This document shows positions 35,457 to 44,970 of a DNA stretch of 64,000 nucleotides, in pieces. A program made the position numbers and the translations under genes. The notes under the pieces were generated by a model that was not told the origin of the DNA, did not search any database, and saw only the letters and a list, made by a program, of their open reading frames with translations. How positions within the stretch are numbered: the first letter of the stretch is position 1; the number at the start of each line of letters is the position of its first letter. This DNA comes from Paenibacillus silagei. GTDB lineage: Bacteria > Bacillota > Bacilli > Paenibacillales > Paenibacillaceae. The DNA is taken from positions 62,001 to 126,000 of the forward strand of contig NZ_JAGGLV010000015.1 of the NCBI RefSeq assembly GCF_017874735.1. The letters are read 5' to 3'.

Positions 35457-36350
35457 ATGATAAGCAAATTAGGCTTTTCTTCAGATGACCGTTTATTAAT
35501 TATTAATGCTGATGATTTCGGAATAACTAAGGGAACTAATGAAGCGATTGTTAGTCTATTTGAACAACAAGCTATAACCTCAACATCTATAATGTTTCCC
35601 TGTCCAGCAGCGCGGGAAGCCCTTAAGTTTAGTAATCAAAACATTCTAGATAATATCGGGATTCATCTTACCTTAACAAGCGGTGAGCATCATTCATATA
35701 GTCCAGTATGTCAAGAAAGGCCATTGAAAAGTCTAATCAATAAGAATGGTAAATTCCATAATGACATTTCGTATATAGAGGAAAATGCTGATGATGAAGA
35801 AGTTAGAATTGAATTAGAGGCTCAAATACAAAGTGCAACTATGTTAGGAATTGACCCAACTCATCTTGACAGTCATGGTGGTAGCATTATGGGTTTATAT
35901 GCGGGCAATGATTTTTTAGAAATAACCTTTGATCTATGCGAGAAATATCGTCTCCCCTTTAACTTACCAACAAGAATAATTGAACAACCATTTTTTAATA
36001 ACAAGCAAAAAGAAACTTTTCGCATTAGAATTAATTCAGGAAGAAAACGTGGGATCTTGTTTATTGATGATGTAATTTCGTTGCCGTACTGCTGTAAGCC
36101 CGTGGAATATGAGGAAATGAAGAGACAGTTGCTCACGCTACTAAAAAATATTAAGCCCGGTATAACACAATTAACTATACATCCATCGAAAATAACTGAA
36201 GAATTGAAGTCTGTAACGAATTGTTATTTTGAGCGTGGGATTGAGTATCTATTACTAGTAGACCCAGATATTAAGAAAGTGCTTAAAAAAGAGAATATTA
36301 ATTTAATCTCATGGAAAGAAATACGTGATTTACAAAGAATTCTAACTTGA
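35457..36350 (+). CDS. ChbG/YdjC-family carbohydrate deacetylase
   Basis: A 297-residue protein. The start is ATG 35457, with GAGGTGGAG upstream; the frame runs on further 5' only as noncoding sequence through the hairpin and repeats. The YdjC/ChbG fold is shown by LLIINADDFGITKGTNEAI (first metal-binding Asp), GIHLTLTSGEH (His) and DPTHLDSHGG (His pair), with QLTIHPSK near the end. The family removes acetyl groups from chito-oligosaccharides and related N-acetyl sugars. It lies beside the island border and is more AT-rich than the genes to its right, so it may itself be acquired. Single-gene unit. Confidence 0.85.
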   Translation: MISKLGFSSDDRLLIINADDFGITKGTNEAIVSLFEQQAITSTSIMFPCPAAREALKFSNQNILDNIGIHLTLTSGEHHSYSPVCQERPLKSLINKNGKFHNDISYIEENADDEEVRIELEAQIQSATMLGIDPTHLDSHGGSIMGLYAGNDFLEITFDLCEKYRLPFNLPTRIIEQPFFNNKQKETFRIRINSGRKRGILFIDDVISLPYCCKPVEYEEMKRQLLTLLKNIKPGITQLTIHPSKITEELKSVTNCYFERGIEYLLLVDPDIKKVLKKENINLISWKEIRDLQRILT

Positions 36351-36423
36351 TCACGCTCTAGCTGGTGACAATTACCTGAAACCTTTAGAATGGAGAAACG
36401 AAGATGAATGAAAGGGAGATTCT

Positions 36424-36966
36424 ATGTTACTGGAAACGGAAAGGCTAATTGTTCGTGGATTTTCAGAAAACGACTGGAGCGATTTACACGAGTATTTGTC
36501 ATTGGAGCAGGTGCTGAAATACGAGCCGGGCGCTGTAAGCGGTGAAGAGGAATGCAGGAATATGGCCAGGGAACGTGCGGAAGGAGATTGTTTCTGGGCA
36601 GTTAGCTTGAAGGAGACCAATAAAATGATCGGTCATGTTTATTTTGGGCAACAAGAGCCTGCTGAATTTAAAACATGGATGATAGGTTACATCTTTAACC
36701 CTGATTTTTATGGAAAAGGCTATGCCACTGAGGCTTGCCAAAGAGTTTTAGAATACGGGTTTGAAGAATTAGGAATTCATCGGGTGGTGGCTATGTGTAA
36801 TCCTGAGAACGCGTCTTCCTGGAGATTGCTGGAGCGATTGAATATGCGCCGTGAAGGGCATTTCAAGAAAAAAGCCTTTTTCAAAAGAACAGATGACGGG
36901 CAGCCTGTATGGCATGATGCGTACCAGTATGCAATTCTAAATGAAGAGTGGAGTTCTATCGTATAA
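36424..36966 (+). CDS. GNAT N-acetyltransferase (RimJ/RimL-like)
   Basis: A 180-residue GNAT acetyltransferase. The N-terminal LETERLIVRGFSENDWSDL is typical of the RimJ/RimL branch, and the acetyl-CoA motif is near residues 92-107 (FNPDFYGKGYATEAC, the R/Q-x-x-G-x-A type loop). NPENASSWRLLERLNMRREG completes the fold. The substrate cannot be told from sequence; relatives act on ribosomal protein N-termini, antibiotics or other amines. The start follows AAAGGGAG. Monocistronic by spacing. Confidence 0.85.
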   Translation: MLLETERLIVRGFSENDWSDLHEYLSLEQVLKYEPGAVSGEEECRNMARERAEGDCFWAVSLKETNKMIGHVYFGQQEPAEFKTWMIGYIFNPDFYGKGYATEACQRVLEYGFEELGIHRVVAMCNPENASSWRLLERLNMRREGHFKKKAFFKRTDDGQPVWHDAYQYAILNEEWSSIV

Positions 36967-37025
36967 TCCTATCAATCTTGGAGACAATACTAGTAAACGC
37001 CTTACCTGGGAGGTAGTCTACGGTA

Positions 37026-37298
37026 ATGAATTACTCTGAGATTTATGATCTTCACCTTCAATTGTTAAAAGCTTATTCTGCTCATAACAACAGAGAGTAC
37101 TCGGCCTATCAAAGGGAAATCGATTACTATACGAATCAACTGCGTTTTGCTGAGGATATGGTGCAGAGGATCTTCGTTCTGAACCAATTGGTCAAGCTGC
37201 ATGAGCAAGAGCGGGAGGACTTGATCCGGTGGTGTTCAGAAGCATATTTTCATAAAAATTACGATGTTAACGACTCACCGGACGGCAGTCTTGGATAA
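37026..37298 (+). CDS. Small helical unknown protein
   Basis: A 90-residue protein, ATG after GGGAGGTAG. It is rich in Tyr, Gln and Glu and predicted all-helical (EIYDLHLQLLKAYSAHNN, YTNQLRFAEDMVQRIFVL, LVKLHEQEREDLIRW). No cysteine motif or membrane segment. I do not recognise it. The terminator hairpin starts within its last codons (37273), so the transcript ends with the gene. Confidence 0.5.
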   Translation: MNYSEIYDLHLQLLKAYSAHNNREYSAYQREIDYYTNQLRFAEDMVQRIFVLNQLVKLHEQEREDLIRWCSEAYFHKNYDVNDSPDGSLG

Positions 37299-37318
37299 TG
37301 CCGGCCGGTGAGTTTTTT
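37273..37318 (+). terminator. Rho-independent terminator
   Basis: ACTCACCGG and CCGGTGAGT arms with a long loop, followed by TTTTT. It overlaps the 3' end of the small gene at 37026. Confidence 0.8.
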
Positions 37319-37438
37319 GTGTGGAAGATTAGGGCAATCTGCAATTCATTTAGGAATCCATTTCCATTGACAGCCCTTCCATGTTCCGTTATACCTGCAT
37401 ATATATCAGGATTCGACAGGGACGGGAGGATTTCTACA

Positions 37439-38983
37439 GTGAATTCATTAATTTCAGTCATGCTCGTAGATGATGAGCCGCTTGCACTAGATCATGTGTA
37501 CCACTCGGTTCCGTGGGAGGAGAACGGCTTCCAGGTGGTCGCCCAGGCGACCAGCGGGCGAATGGCGCTGCGGATGTTCGAGGAATTACAGCCGCAGATT
37601 GTCATCACCGACATCTCCATGTCTCCGATGGACGGCTTGGAGCTGGGGCGGCATGTCGTCCAGCTTGCCCCTAGAACACGGCTGATCTTTCTGACTGCTT
37701 ACCGGGATTTCGACTATGCCCGCCAGGCGCTGGAGCTGCGCGCGGCCCATTATCTGCTTAAGCATGAGATTAGCCGTAACCGCCTGCTGGAACAGCTGAA
37801 GCTGCTGAAGGAAGGTCTGGCAGCGGAGGCTGCCGAGGAAGAAGGGCACGGACATGCGCTCCATATCCTGCTTAAGGATATGTTAGCAGGCAAGTATCAG
37901 GCTCCTGCAGGAAATCAGGAATCCCGTCTGCACCGCCTCGTCGCAGATTATCAGCAGGGTCAGCCCGGACTGCTGTATTTCGAACTGGAGGCTGCATTGA
38001 AGCTGGGCGGCAGCCGGAGTAATGCACGCAGTACCACTGCCCTCGTATGGAAGAATATTGAAGAAGAGATCCGCCGTCAGACAACGGACTTGGAGGAGCT
38101 TCAACTTCTGGAGATGGATGAAGGCGGATACATCCTGCTGCTGAAGTTATCCTCTTCCAGCAGTCTGCTGCTCCAGCATTATAACTTGCGGCAACTCGCG
38201 GCCCAAGTTCTGCTCTGCCTGGAGTCTTTCTATCGGGGGAACCTTCCCAGAGTGATCCTATCCGCAGGTAATGGCACAGAACCGCCAGACCTCAGATATG
38301 CGGCGATGAGGCAGGCTTATGATTATTCTGTGTTTTTGCCGCCCGGCGGTGTGTTTCTGCTGGAGCAGGCCGTTTCTGCCGGAGAAGCTACTGGTATTGC
38401 CCAAGAGGTCAGGCAATACCTGCTATCCCCGGAACGCAGCCTGCTGGAACGGCTGAAGACCGGTCTGGACCACATCGCCACCCAGGCCTACTTGGGAGAT
38501 TTGCGCGCCGTCATGGGTGAGATCAGAGGCGCATGCCGCAAGGACGGAAGCTTCGCCATAGACCAAGAGCTGGGCACAGACGCGCGGCAAGTAGTTAACA
38601 GCTTGTACCGGATTCTCGAAGACTGCTTGCAGCAGCCGCAGAGTCCGAAGCGGTATTCCCGCTGGGTGAACAAAGCGATGGAGTATGTTGCCGGGAATTA
38701 CGCCGATCCCGATCTGTCCCTGGAGACGGTCGCAGGCCATCTGCAGATCAGCAGCATCCATCTGCGGACAACCTTCAAGCGGGAGACGGGCCAGTCCCTG
38801 CTCGACTATACGACGGAATATCGGATCGGGCTGGCGAAGCAGTTCCTGCAGACCGGTGAGTACAAGATCTACGAGGTATCGGAGAAGGTAGGGTACAAAA
38901 CCAGCCAATACTTCAGCCAGGTCTTCAAAAAAACCACGGGTATACAGCCCAAGGATTTCCTGCAACAGAGAGGCAGGGAATAG
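37439..38983 (+). CDS. Response regulator with AraC-type DNA-binding domain (YesN-like)
   Basis: A 514-residue regulator. GTG 37439 is chosen because GGGAGGA lies eight bases upstream; the receiver domain begins immediately (SVMLVDDEPLALD). Asp11, Asp12 and the phosphoacceptor Asp58 (IVITDIS) are present. A variable middle region (130-400) is followed by a C-terminal AraC pair of HTHs (AVAGHLQIS-like LETVAGHLQIS, then YEVSEKVGYKTSQYFSQVFK). Its stop is two bases before the kinase gene, so the two form a cassette that most likely controls the sugar transporter genes downstream, as in other Paenibacillus YesM/YesN systems. Confidence 0.9.
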   Translation: MNSLISVMLVDDEPLALDHVYHSVPWEENGFQVVAQATSGRMALRMFEELQPQIVITDISMSPMDGLELGRHVVQLAPRTRLIFLTAYRDFDYARQALELRAAHYLLKHEISRNRLLEQLKLLKEGLAAEAAEEEGHGHALHILLKDMLAGKYQAPAGNQESRLHRLVADYQQGQPGLLYFELEAALKLGGSRSNARSTTALVWKNIEEEIRRQTTDLEELQLLEMDEGGYILLLKLSSSSSLLLQHYNLRQLAAQVLLCLESFYRGNLPRVILSAGNGTEPPDLRYAAMRQAYDYSVFLPPGGVFLLEQAVSAGEATGIAQEVRQYLLSPERSLLERLKTGLDHIATQAYLGDLRAVMGEIRGACRKDGSFAIDQELGTDARQVVNSLYRILEDCLQQPQSPKRYSRWVNKAMEYVAGNYADPDLSLETVAGHLQISSIHLRTTFKRETGQSLLDYTTEYRIGLAKQFLQTGEYKIYEVSEKVGYKTSQYFSQVFKKTTGIQPKDFLQQRGRE

Positions 38984-38985
38984 CT

Positions 38986-40716
38986 ATGCGAAAAATTAAA
39001 AATAAAATTCTTGGCAGCGTGATTCTGATCGTTACGCTGTCGGTAACGGCCATCAGTGCCCTGGCGTATGAGCAGTTCTCTTCGATTCTCGAAGCGCAGG
39101 CCCTGCGTGAGGATACCATCCATCTGGAGCAGACCACGAATCAGATGAACCATCTGATTGACGATGTGCAGAAATATGCCGCCAATATGGTCAACGATGA
39201 GCTGCTTCAGCAGTTCGCTGCAAGGTTGAAGTATTCCTCTACGTATGACGAGCTTAGTGCATACCGCGATGTGGTCACTCAGCTGACCAAATTTAATGTG
39301 CTGCGGGACTACCTTGAGAGCTCGGCCATCGTCCGCTCGGATGGGAAGATTTTCTGGTCCTCGCTGTATATTGATCCGTATTTTGAACGGCTGCTGCGAG
39401 AGGACTGGTATCAGGATGCCTTGAAGAACAATGCCAAAAGCGGGTTCACAGCCCCCCATCTGATCCAGGACCCCGAGAGCAAAAAAATTGTCAGCTTCTT
39501 TATCCGGTTTGATCCCCAGTATGGCGGAGTGCTGCTTTTGAATATTGATTACGCAGCTTTTGAGAGTCTGTTCCAGTACTTGGGCCAGTCCTTCGACCAG
39601 GTAGCCTGGATCGGCCCGGGTCAATCATTGCTCTATCAGCAAGGCACCGCCACTGAGATGCCTGCCCACACGCTGAGCGCAGACAGCCAAGACATTCAAG
39701 TCGTTAAGCATGACAAGGGTTATTATCTGGCCAGCGCTTTTGAGAAATCGGACTGGTCCGTCTCCACGTTTACCTCCAATGAACGGTTCTATGAATGGGT
39801 GGGTTATATTGTCCGCTACTGGGCCATCTTCCTCGCCTTGTGTCTGGTGCTCTGCTTCCTGTTGTTCCTTCCCATCATCTCGAATATTATCCGGCCGATC
39901 CTGCAGATGACCAAAGCGATGAAGCAGGTGTCTATGGGCAACTATAATGTTCAGCTCTCGTTCCGCAGCAATGATGAGCTGTCTGTGCTGAAGAATGGGT
40001 TTGAGACGATGCTTGGGGATATTGAGCAGCAGATGAGCGAAAGGGTGGAACAGGAGCGCTGGAAACGTAAAATGACGGCAGAGCTGTTATTCGCCCAGAT
40101 CAATCCCCATTTTATATACAATACTCTAAATACGGTTGTGTATCTGGCCCGCAAAAAGAATTATACGGCTATTGAAGAAATGGTTGAATCCTTCATTGGC
40201 ATTCTGCATGATGCCGTCAATATCGGTGATACCAGTCTGTATATCACGGTGGAGCAGGAGATGAACATTATCAATCACTTCGTAACGATTCAGAAGTACC
40301 GGTATGCCGACCGGTTCGAGGTAGTCTGGAGCGTAGAAGAGGAAGCGAAGGGTGACTATATTCCGAAAAGCCTGATCCAGCCGCTGGTGGAAAATGCTAT
40401 TTTTCATGGATTTTCAGAGAAAGAGACTGTAGGCCATATAGAGATCATTATCCGCAAGCGCAGCGGAAGACTGCTGGTCTCGGTCAGAGATGACGGCTGC
40501 GGCATGAGCCAGGAGAAGGCCCGGTCTATTATGAAGGGAACCCTGCCGCCCGCACGCCTTCCTTCAGGGGCAATGAAGCAGATTGGATTATGGAATATCC
40601 GGGAACGAATCGAGTATTTGTACGGGCAGGAAGGCCGCCTGGTCATCCGGTCAAGTGAGCAGGGTGGCACCAAGGTGTCTGTTCTCCTGCCCGTCCGGCA
40701 GCAACCGTCCGAGTGA
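38986..40716 (+). CDS. Sensor histidine kinase, YesM type
   Basis: A 576-residue membrane kinase. TM1 is at about residues 7-27 and TM2 near 275-300, leaving an extracellular sensor domain of about 245 residues (dCache-like). HAMP follows, then a HisKA_7TM/His_kinase domain with the phosphoacceptor His375 in FAQINPHFIYNTLN. The ATPase domain has LVENAIFHGF (N box), VRDDGCGMS (G1) and GLWNIRERIEYLYG (G2). It phosphorylates the adjacent response regulator. The signal is probably a sugar or the loaded binding protein encoded next; that is inference from neighbours. Confidence 0.9.
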   Translation: MRKIKNKILGSVILIVTLSVTAISALAYEQFSSILEAQALREDTIHLEQTTNQMNHLIDDVQKYAANMVNDELLQQFAARLKYSSTYDELSAYRDVVTQLTKFNVLRDYLESSAIVRSDGKIFWSSLYIDPYFERLLREDWYQDALKNNAKSGFTAPHLIQDPESKKIVSFFIRFDPQYGGVLLLNIDYAAFESLFQYLGQSFDQVAWIGPGQSLLYQQGTATEMPAHTLSADSQDIQVVKHDKGYYLASAFEKSDWSVSTFTSNERFYEWVGYIVRYWAIFLALCLVLCFLLFLPIISNIIRPILQMTKAMKQVSMGNYNVQLSFRSNDELSVLKNGFETMLGDIEQQMSERVEQERWKRKMTAELLFAQINPHFIYNTLNTVVYLARKKNYTAIEEMVESFIGILHDAVNIGDTSLYITVEQEMNIINHFVTIQKYRYADRFEVVWSVEEEAKGDYIPKSLIQPLVENAIFHGFSEKETVGHIEIIIRKRSGRLLVSVRDDGCGMSQEKARSIMKGTLPPARLPSGAMKQIGLWNIRERIEYLYGQEGRLVIRSSEQGGTKVSVLLPVRQQPSE

Positions 40717-40860
40717 AAAGCACTATCATTATTTATACAAAATCATCAGATCGTCTAATTGTTGGGTGATCCCTTCAAGCTTATAGTTCTACTATACAGA
40801 CGGACGGAAGACATTACAGGAACCGCCCGCTGTCACAACAGATGCAAGGGGGATCTTAAT

Positions 40861-42207
40861 TTGCACAATCTATTCAGTAAAAAAGCATCGGTTATAGCGC
40901 TTGTTCTAACGTTATGCTTCACCTTGGTGCTGGCCGGCTGCGGCAGTGGAAGCAACAACACTTCGGGAGACTCCAGCAGTACAAACAGTGCGGATCACTC
41001 AAATGATCCTGCGAATGCTTCCGGTAAATTGACCGTATGGGGCTGGGACAAGGCCTGGTTCGAGGGCACCGGAGCAAAGTTCAACGAGAAGTTCCCGAAT
41101 GTCAAGCTGGAATTCGTCGAAGTCTCGGCGGGGGATTATCTGAAAAAAATCCAGACCTCTATCGCTGCAGGCTCCGGTCTGCCGGATATTATCTGGGGAG
41201 AAGCGGCCTTCCGCGGCGCTCTCTATGAGCTTAACGTACTGCAAAGCTTGTCCGAAGAGCCCTACAATTTCGATACCTCCAATCTGCTCGACTTCGAGCT
41301 TCCGCTGCTGACGAACAGCAAGGGAGAGCTTGTCGGTCTGGAGCAATCCGGCTCGCCTGGAGCACTTGCTTACAAGCGTGATCTGGCTAAAGAATACTTC
41401 GGGACAGATGATCCTGATGCATTGACTGCCATGTTCCCTGATTGGGATACCTTCATTGCCAAGGGCAAAGAAGTCTATGAGAAGAGCGGCGGTAAGACAT
41501 TCATGCTGGGAAGCCTGATGGATGCGTATACCATCCTCTCCAACCAGGGGACAACCGCAGTTGTAGACGGAACCAAGGTGAATACTCAAGAGCTGCTTAG
41601 GATCTTCACTCAGCTGCAGTCCATCCGCGACAATAATGCAGAGGGCAAGCTGGCAATGTGGTCACCCACCTGGAATGCTTCGTATTCGCAGGACAACGTA
41701 ATCTTTTATCCGTCGGCGAACTGGTCGCCAGAATTCGTAATCAAGCCTAACGACAAGGCCAGTAATGGCCGCTGGGGTCTGATGGTGCCTCCGGAAGGCG
41801 GATATCCATACGGCGGTACTACTATCGGTATTTGGAAGGACAGCAAAAATAAAGATGCGGCCTGGGCGTATCTCAACTGGCTGTTAGGCACGGACGAAGG
41901 CGCTGAAGCCAACTTCGCTACCTCCGATTACATTTTGCCGCTGAAATCCTTCTTCAAGGATACCTCCAAGCTATCTTCCGGGGCAGATGAATATTTCGGC
42001 GGACAGGATCTCGGCAAGTTCTGGGTAGAGAAGGTGTTCCCGAACATGAAGTCCAAAGCGGTGACCAAATACGACCAGGATATCTACAGCTCCTCTGAGC
42101 TGGTGCTTCAGGTCATGGCGCAGGATAACAGCTTCGATGCCAAGCAGGCCCTGGATAAGTGGGAAGAACAGCTGAAGAAAAATCATCCTGAGCTGACTTT
42201 TGAATAA
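40861..42207 (+). CDS. Sugar ABC transporter substrate-binding lipoprotein
   Basis: A 448-residue lipoprotein. TTG 40861 after AAGGGGGAT is preferred; ATG-like starts further up would place a hydrophilic tail before the signal. A lysine-bearing n-region and hydrophobic stretch lead to the lipobox LAGC with Cys27. The mature part (GKLTVWGWDKAWFEGTGAKF, GSGLPDIIWGEAAFRG, PSANWSPEF) is of the family 1 extracellular solute-binding type for oligosaccharides (CUT1). It captures sugar outside the cell and passes it to the two permeases encoded next. Confidence 0.9.
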   Translation: MHNLFSKKASVIALVLTLCFTLVLAGCGSGSNNTSGDSSSTNSADHSNDPANASGKLTVWGWDKAWFEGTGAKFNEKFPNVKLEFVEVSAGDYLKKIQTSIAAGSGLPDIIWGEAAFRGALYELNVLQSLSEEPYNFDTSNLLDFELPLLTNSKGELVGLEQSGSPGALAYKRDLAKEYFGTDDPDALTAMFPDWDTFIAKGKEVYEKSGGKTFMLGSLMDAYTILSNQGTTAVVDGTKVNTQELLRIFTQLQSIRDNNAEGKLAMWSPTWNASYSQDNVIFYPSANWSPEFVIKPNDKASNGRWGLMVPPEGGYPYGGTTIGIWKDSKNKDAAWAYLNWLLGTDEGAEANFATSDYILPLKSFFKDTSKLSSGADEYFGGQDLGKFWVEKVFPNMKSKAVTKYDQDIYSSSELVLQVMAQDNSFDAKQALDKWEEQLKKNHPELTFE

Positions 42208-42209
42208 CG

Positions 42210-43139
42210 ATGCAGAAATCTAAAGGAATTAGCAGCAAAAATAAATGGCCGTACCTGTTCATCACGCCTTATTTCTTATCCTACGCCGTACTGAGCTTGT
42301 TTCCAATTCTCTTCACTCTATATATCAGTCTTACGGACTGGGATTTGTACGGCAACCGCAATTTCATCGGATTCAGCAATTACACGCAGTTATTTTTCCA
42401 TGATGCCTTCTTCTGGAAATCCCTGCTCAATGTCATGATCTTCATGGCGGTATATCTTCCGGCCCTTGTCCTTATGGGAATGCTGGTAGCCAGCCTTATC
42501 GAAAGCAAGCTGATCCGCCGCAAAACCTTGTTCCGGCTCAGCGTATTCAGTGCCTATATGACGACCCCGGTCGCTGTCGGGATTATCTTCTCCCTGTTGT
42601 TCGATTGGCAGGGCGGGTTCTTCAATAATATGCTGATGGAGCTGGGGATTATTCAGGAGAAGATTAATTGGCTGGGCTCGGCCAGTTCCTCCCGCTGGGT
42701 AGTCATTCTGATGGTCTTCTGGAAAAATCTTGGGTATTTCGTCATGTTCTACACGGCGGGGATGGCCAGTATTGATACTTCCATCTATGAGGCCGCAGTC
42801 ATTGACGGAGCCTCTTCCAAAGATGTGTTCACGCGCATTACGATTCCGCTGCTGAAGCCGATCAACCTGTTCCTGATTATTACCTCCATTATCAGCGGCC
42901 TGCAGCTGGTGGAAGAACCGATGCTGCTGTTCAGCGGCTGGGCTTCCGGCTCCAGTATGGTAGGGGGGCCAGACGGGTCCACCTTTACACCGATCTGGTA
43001 CATGTTCGATGCTTCCTTCAACGGCAGTGCGTTCAAGTACGGCAAAGGGGCAGCGATCGCTTACGGCACCTTCCTGTTCATCGCCTTGTTCTCAGTAGTT
43101 GGCATGAAATGGATCAACAGGGGCGGTGACGACAAATGA
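42210..43139 (+). CDS. Sugar ABC transporter permease, MalF/UgpA type
   Basis: A 309-residue membrane protein with six predicted membrane segments (for example FLSYAVLSLFPILFTLYISL and VMIFMAVYLPALVLMGMLVA). The EAA loop is seen as YEAAVIDGASSKDVFTRITI, the contact site for the ATPase. The ATG is three bases after the binding-protein stop. It forms the channel with the permease encoded next. No ATPase gene is adjacent; in Firmicutes CUT1 systems commonly share the MsmX ATPase. Confidence 0.9.
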   Translation: MQKSKGISSKNKWPYLFITPYFLSYAVLSLFPILFTLYISLTDWDLYGNRNFIGFSNYTQLFFHDAFFWKSLLNVMIFMAVYLPALVLMGMLVASLIESKLIRRKTLFRLSVFSAYMTTPVAVGIIFSLLFDWQGGFFNNMLMELGIIQEKINWLGSASSSRWVVILMVFWKNLGYFVMFYTAGMASIDTSIYEAAVIDGASSKDVFTRITIPLLKPINLFLIITSIISGLQLVEEPMLLFSGWASGSSMVGGPDGSTFTPIWYMFDASFNGSAFKYGKGAAIAYGTFLFIALFSVVGMKWINRGGDDK

Positions 43140-43948
43140 GAGCGAAGAAATTCTTTACCGTATTGCTGCTTAGCCTGATCGCTATCGCGTTCCTGTTCCC
43201 GTTCTATATGATGATTGTGATGGGAACCTACTATTCCGAGGACCTGTTCAAGCAGCTTCCGATTCTGCCCAGCGGCTATCTGCTGGAGAATCTGCAGACG
43301 ATCATGTCCGCCAGCTTCCTGCGGAATTACTGGAACAGCTTCTATGTTGCTGTATTGTTCACCCTGGTGACGGTTGGGGTGGCCTCGATTACCGGGTTTG
43401 CTTTTGCCAAATATGAATTCAAGGGTAAAAATGCGCTGTACGGCTTCATTCTGCTGACGATGATGATTCCGGGACACCTGGGCCTGATTGCTTATGTCAT
43501 GGAGATGAAGTGGTTCCACCTGAACAACACCCATGCGCCGCTGATTCTGGCCGGACTGAATAATGCCTTCGGCGTATTCTTCATGACCCAGTTCATCCGC
43601 TCCTCCGTCCCGACAGAGGTTATTGAGAGCGCGCGGATCGACGGCTGCTCGGAACCGGCTATTCTCACAAAAATTGTTGTTCCGTTCCTTATGCCAGCCA
43701 TCAGCACCCTGGGGCTGATCTCCTTCCTCGGGTCCTGGAACGGCTATCTGCTGCCGCTGGTCACGATCAACAAGCCGGAGCTGTACACGCTGCCGTTGGG
43801 CATTGCCAATCTGTCCACCGTCTTCCGCACGGATTATTCAGCTAGTATCTTGGGTCTGACCCTCGGTACGCTGCCGCTGATTATTCTCTTCCTGTTCGGC
43901 TCCAAGACCCTGGTCAGAGGACTCACCGGCGGGGCGGTCAAAGGCTAA
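43136..43948 (+). CDS. Sugar ABC transporter permease, MalG/UgpE type
   Basis: A 270-residue membrane protein with six predicted spans, beginning FFTVLLLSLIAIAFLFPFY. The EAA loop reads IESARIDGCSEPAILTKIVV. The ATG overlaps the upstream permease stop (ATGA). It completes the membrane part of the importer. A long terminator hairpin follows 40 bp downstream, so the five-gene unit (regulator, kinase, binding protein, two permeases) ends here. Confidence 0.9.
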   Translation: MRAKKFFTVLLLSLIAIAFLFPFYMMIVMGTYYSEDLFKQLPILPSGYLLENLQTIMSASFLRNYWNSFYVAVLFTLVTVGVASITGFAFAKYEFKGKNALYGFILLTMMIPGHLGLIAYVMEMKWFHLNNTHAPLILAGLNNAFGVFFMTQFIRSSVPTEVIESARIDGCSEPAILTKIVVPFLMPAISTLGLISFLGSWNGYLLPLVTINKPELYTLPLGIANLSTVFRTDYSASILGLTLGTLPLIILFLFGSKTLVRGLTGGAVKG

Positions 43949-43987
43949 CTCACTAAATTAGGTAAGAAACCGGAAAAAACAGGAAAG

Positions 43988-44046
43988 AAACCTCTCTTGT
44001 GGTGAAATGGAGTACGCTCAGCCATTTCACCGGAGAGGTTTTTTTG
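43988..44046 (+). terminator. Rho-independent terminator
   Basis: AACCTCTC...GGTGAAATGG pairs with CCATTTCACC...AGAGGTT, followed by seven T. It ends the sugar transport unit. Confidence 0.9.
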
Positions 44047-44165
44047 TGTATTAATAGAGTAGGCGGGAAAAGAAGGATTTTGCCAAGATAAGGTAGAATA
44101 ACAGTAGCTACAAGAAGAATAATGCCGGTCGGCCCACACACGGAGAATTGCTGCTCCAACTGGAA

Positions 44166-44372
44166 CTAAGATGGCGGCAGATTCAATAATTCAGCTACTT
44201 GACGGCGGTATCTGTCTGCCTTGCGCGTACCGTGAATCAGGTTGGACAGCCGATAGGGTGGGATGTCATGTAATTCACAGAATTTCTTCTGATCCAAGTG
44301 CAGTTCTGCCAGACGTTGCTTAATGGCCCAGCCGTAGGCAGTAATAGGGCGTTTGCTGTTCAGATTGCTCAC
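44166..44372 (-). CDS. Small HTH-like DNA-binding protein
   Basis: About 68 residues if GTG 44372 is the start; the frame is open further to 44459 but that part is AT-rich promoter sequence. The protein looks like a short helix-turn-helix domain: YGWAIKQRLAELHLDQKKF, then CELHDIPPYRLSNLIHGT and RQVAELLNLPP. The ribosome site (GAGG) is very close to the GTG, so the start is uncertain. It is divergent from the XRE gene at 44510, and repeats in the shared region suggest mutual control. I cannot name a function beyond DNA binding. Confidence 0.5.
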   Translation of the reverse strand: MSNLNSKRPITAYGWAIKQRLAELHLDQKKFCELHDIPPYRLSNLIHGTRKADRYRRQVAELLNLPPS

Positions 44373-44437
44373 CTCGTATCGACTATCCAGCCGGTATGAT
44401 ATAAAATAGGTAAAGATATAATAATAGTTAATTATAT

Positions 44438-44480
44438 ACTTTTTTACGTCATTTTTCAATAAAAAATAACTTTTTTACGT
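44438..44480. promoter_or_regulatory. Direct repeats between divergent HTH genes
   Basis: ACTTTTTTACGT occurs at 44438-44449 and again at 44469-44480, 31 bp apart (about three helical turns), in the AT-rich gap between two divergent HTH genes. It is a candidate operator for one or both. Confidence 0.45.
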
Positions 44481-44509
44481 ATTATATTTTTTGGGGAGGC
44501 AGTTGACTG

Positions 44510-44887
44510 ATGCAATCCATCTATGAACGTATTGAATTATTGATTAAACGGCAAGGAATTACGAAGAAATCCTTCTGTGCACAGCTCGGAATCAGCACCG
44601 GCAATATGGGAGACTGGAAGCGTGGCAAATCTACGCCTGGCACACATAAGCTGATTGAGATTGCTGCATTTTTTCATGTAAGTTTAGATTGGCTGATCCT
44701 GGGCAAACAGCCCCAGACGATTCAGGAAAGCGGCGAGGATTATTTTTTTGGCCAAATGCGGCAATTGAATTGCCAAACGGAGGAGCTGCTGCCGGAGGAA
44801 AAGAACTTTATTAAGGAATATCTGGCCTTCACCAAGTACCGCAAGGATCAGGACAAGGACCAGGATACGAAAGGCGAAAATTCTTAA
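44510..44887 (+). CDS. XRE-family HTH regulator
   Basis: A 125-residue protein with GGGGAGG before the ATG. Residues 5-62 are an HTH_3/XRE domain (ERIELLIKRQGITKKSFCAQ, ISTGNMGDWKRGKSTP, LIEIAAFFHVSLDWLILG). The C-terminal half is acidic and helical, ending in a DQDKDQD-rich tail. There is no peptidase or sensor domain. It likely binds the repeats just upstream and regulates itself and the divergent small HTH gene. Similar stand-alone XRE proteins are common in Paenibacillus. Confidence 0.8.
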   Translation: MQSIYERIELLIKRQGITKKSFCAQLGISTGNMGDWKRGKSTPGTHKLIEIAAFFHVSLDWLILGKQPQTIQESGEDYFFGQMRQLNCQTEELLPEEKNFIKEYLAFTKYRKDQDKDQDTKGENS

Positions 44888-44970
44888 GCTGGTACCTTTA
44901 CTTTTGAGCGCAACCGATTTATAATATTGAATGTTGGCCTCAAACAATGCTTCAACGTTAGACACACCGC

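Noticed and set aside
34996..44970. A 10-kb integrative element between the two tRNA-Leu copies
   Set aside because: The intact gene should be at the left end for a 3'-end insertion in this orientation, and the genes between look like normal chromosome (sugar transport, kinase, regulators).
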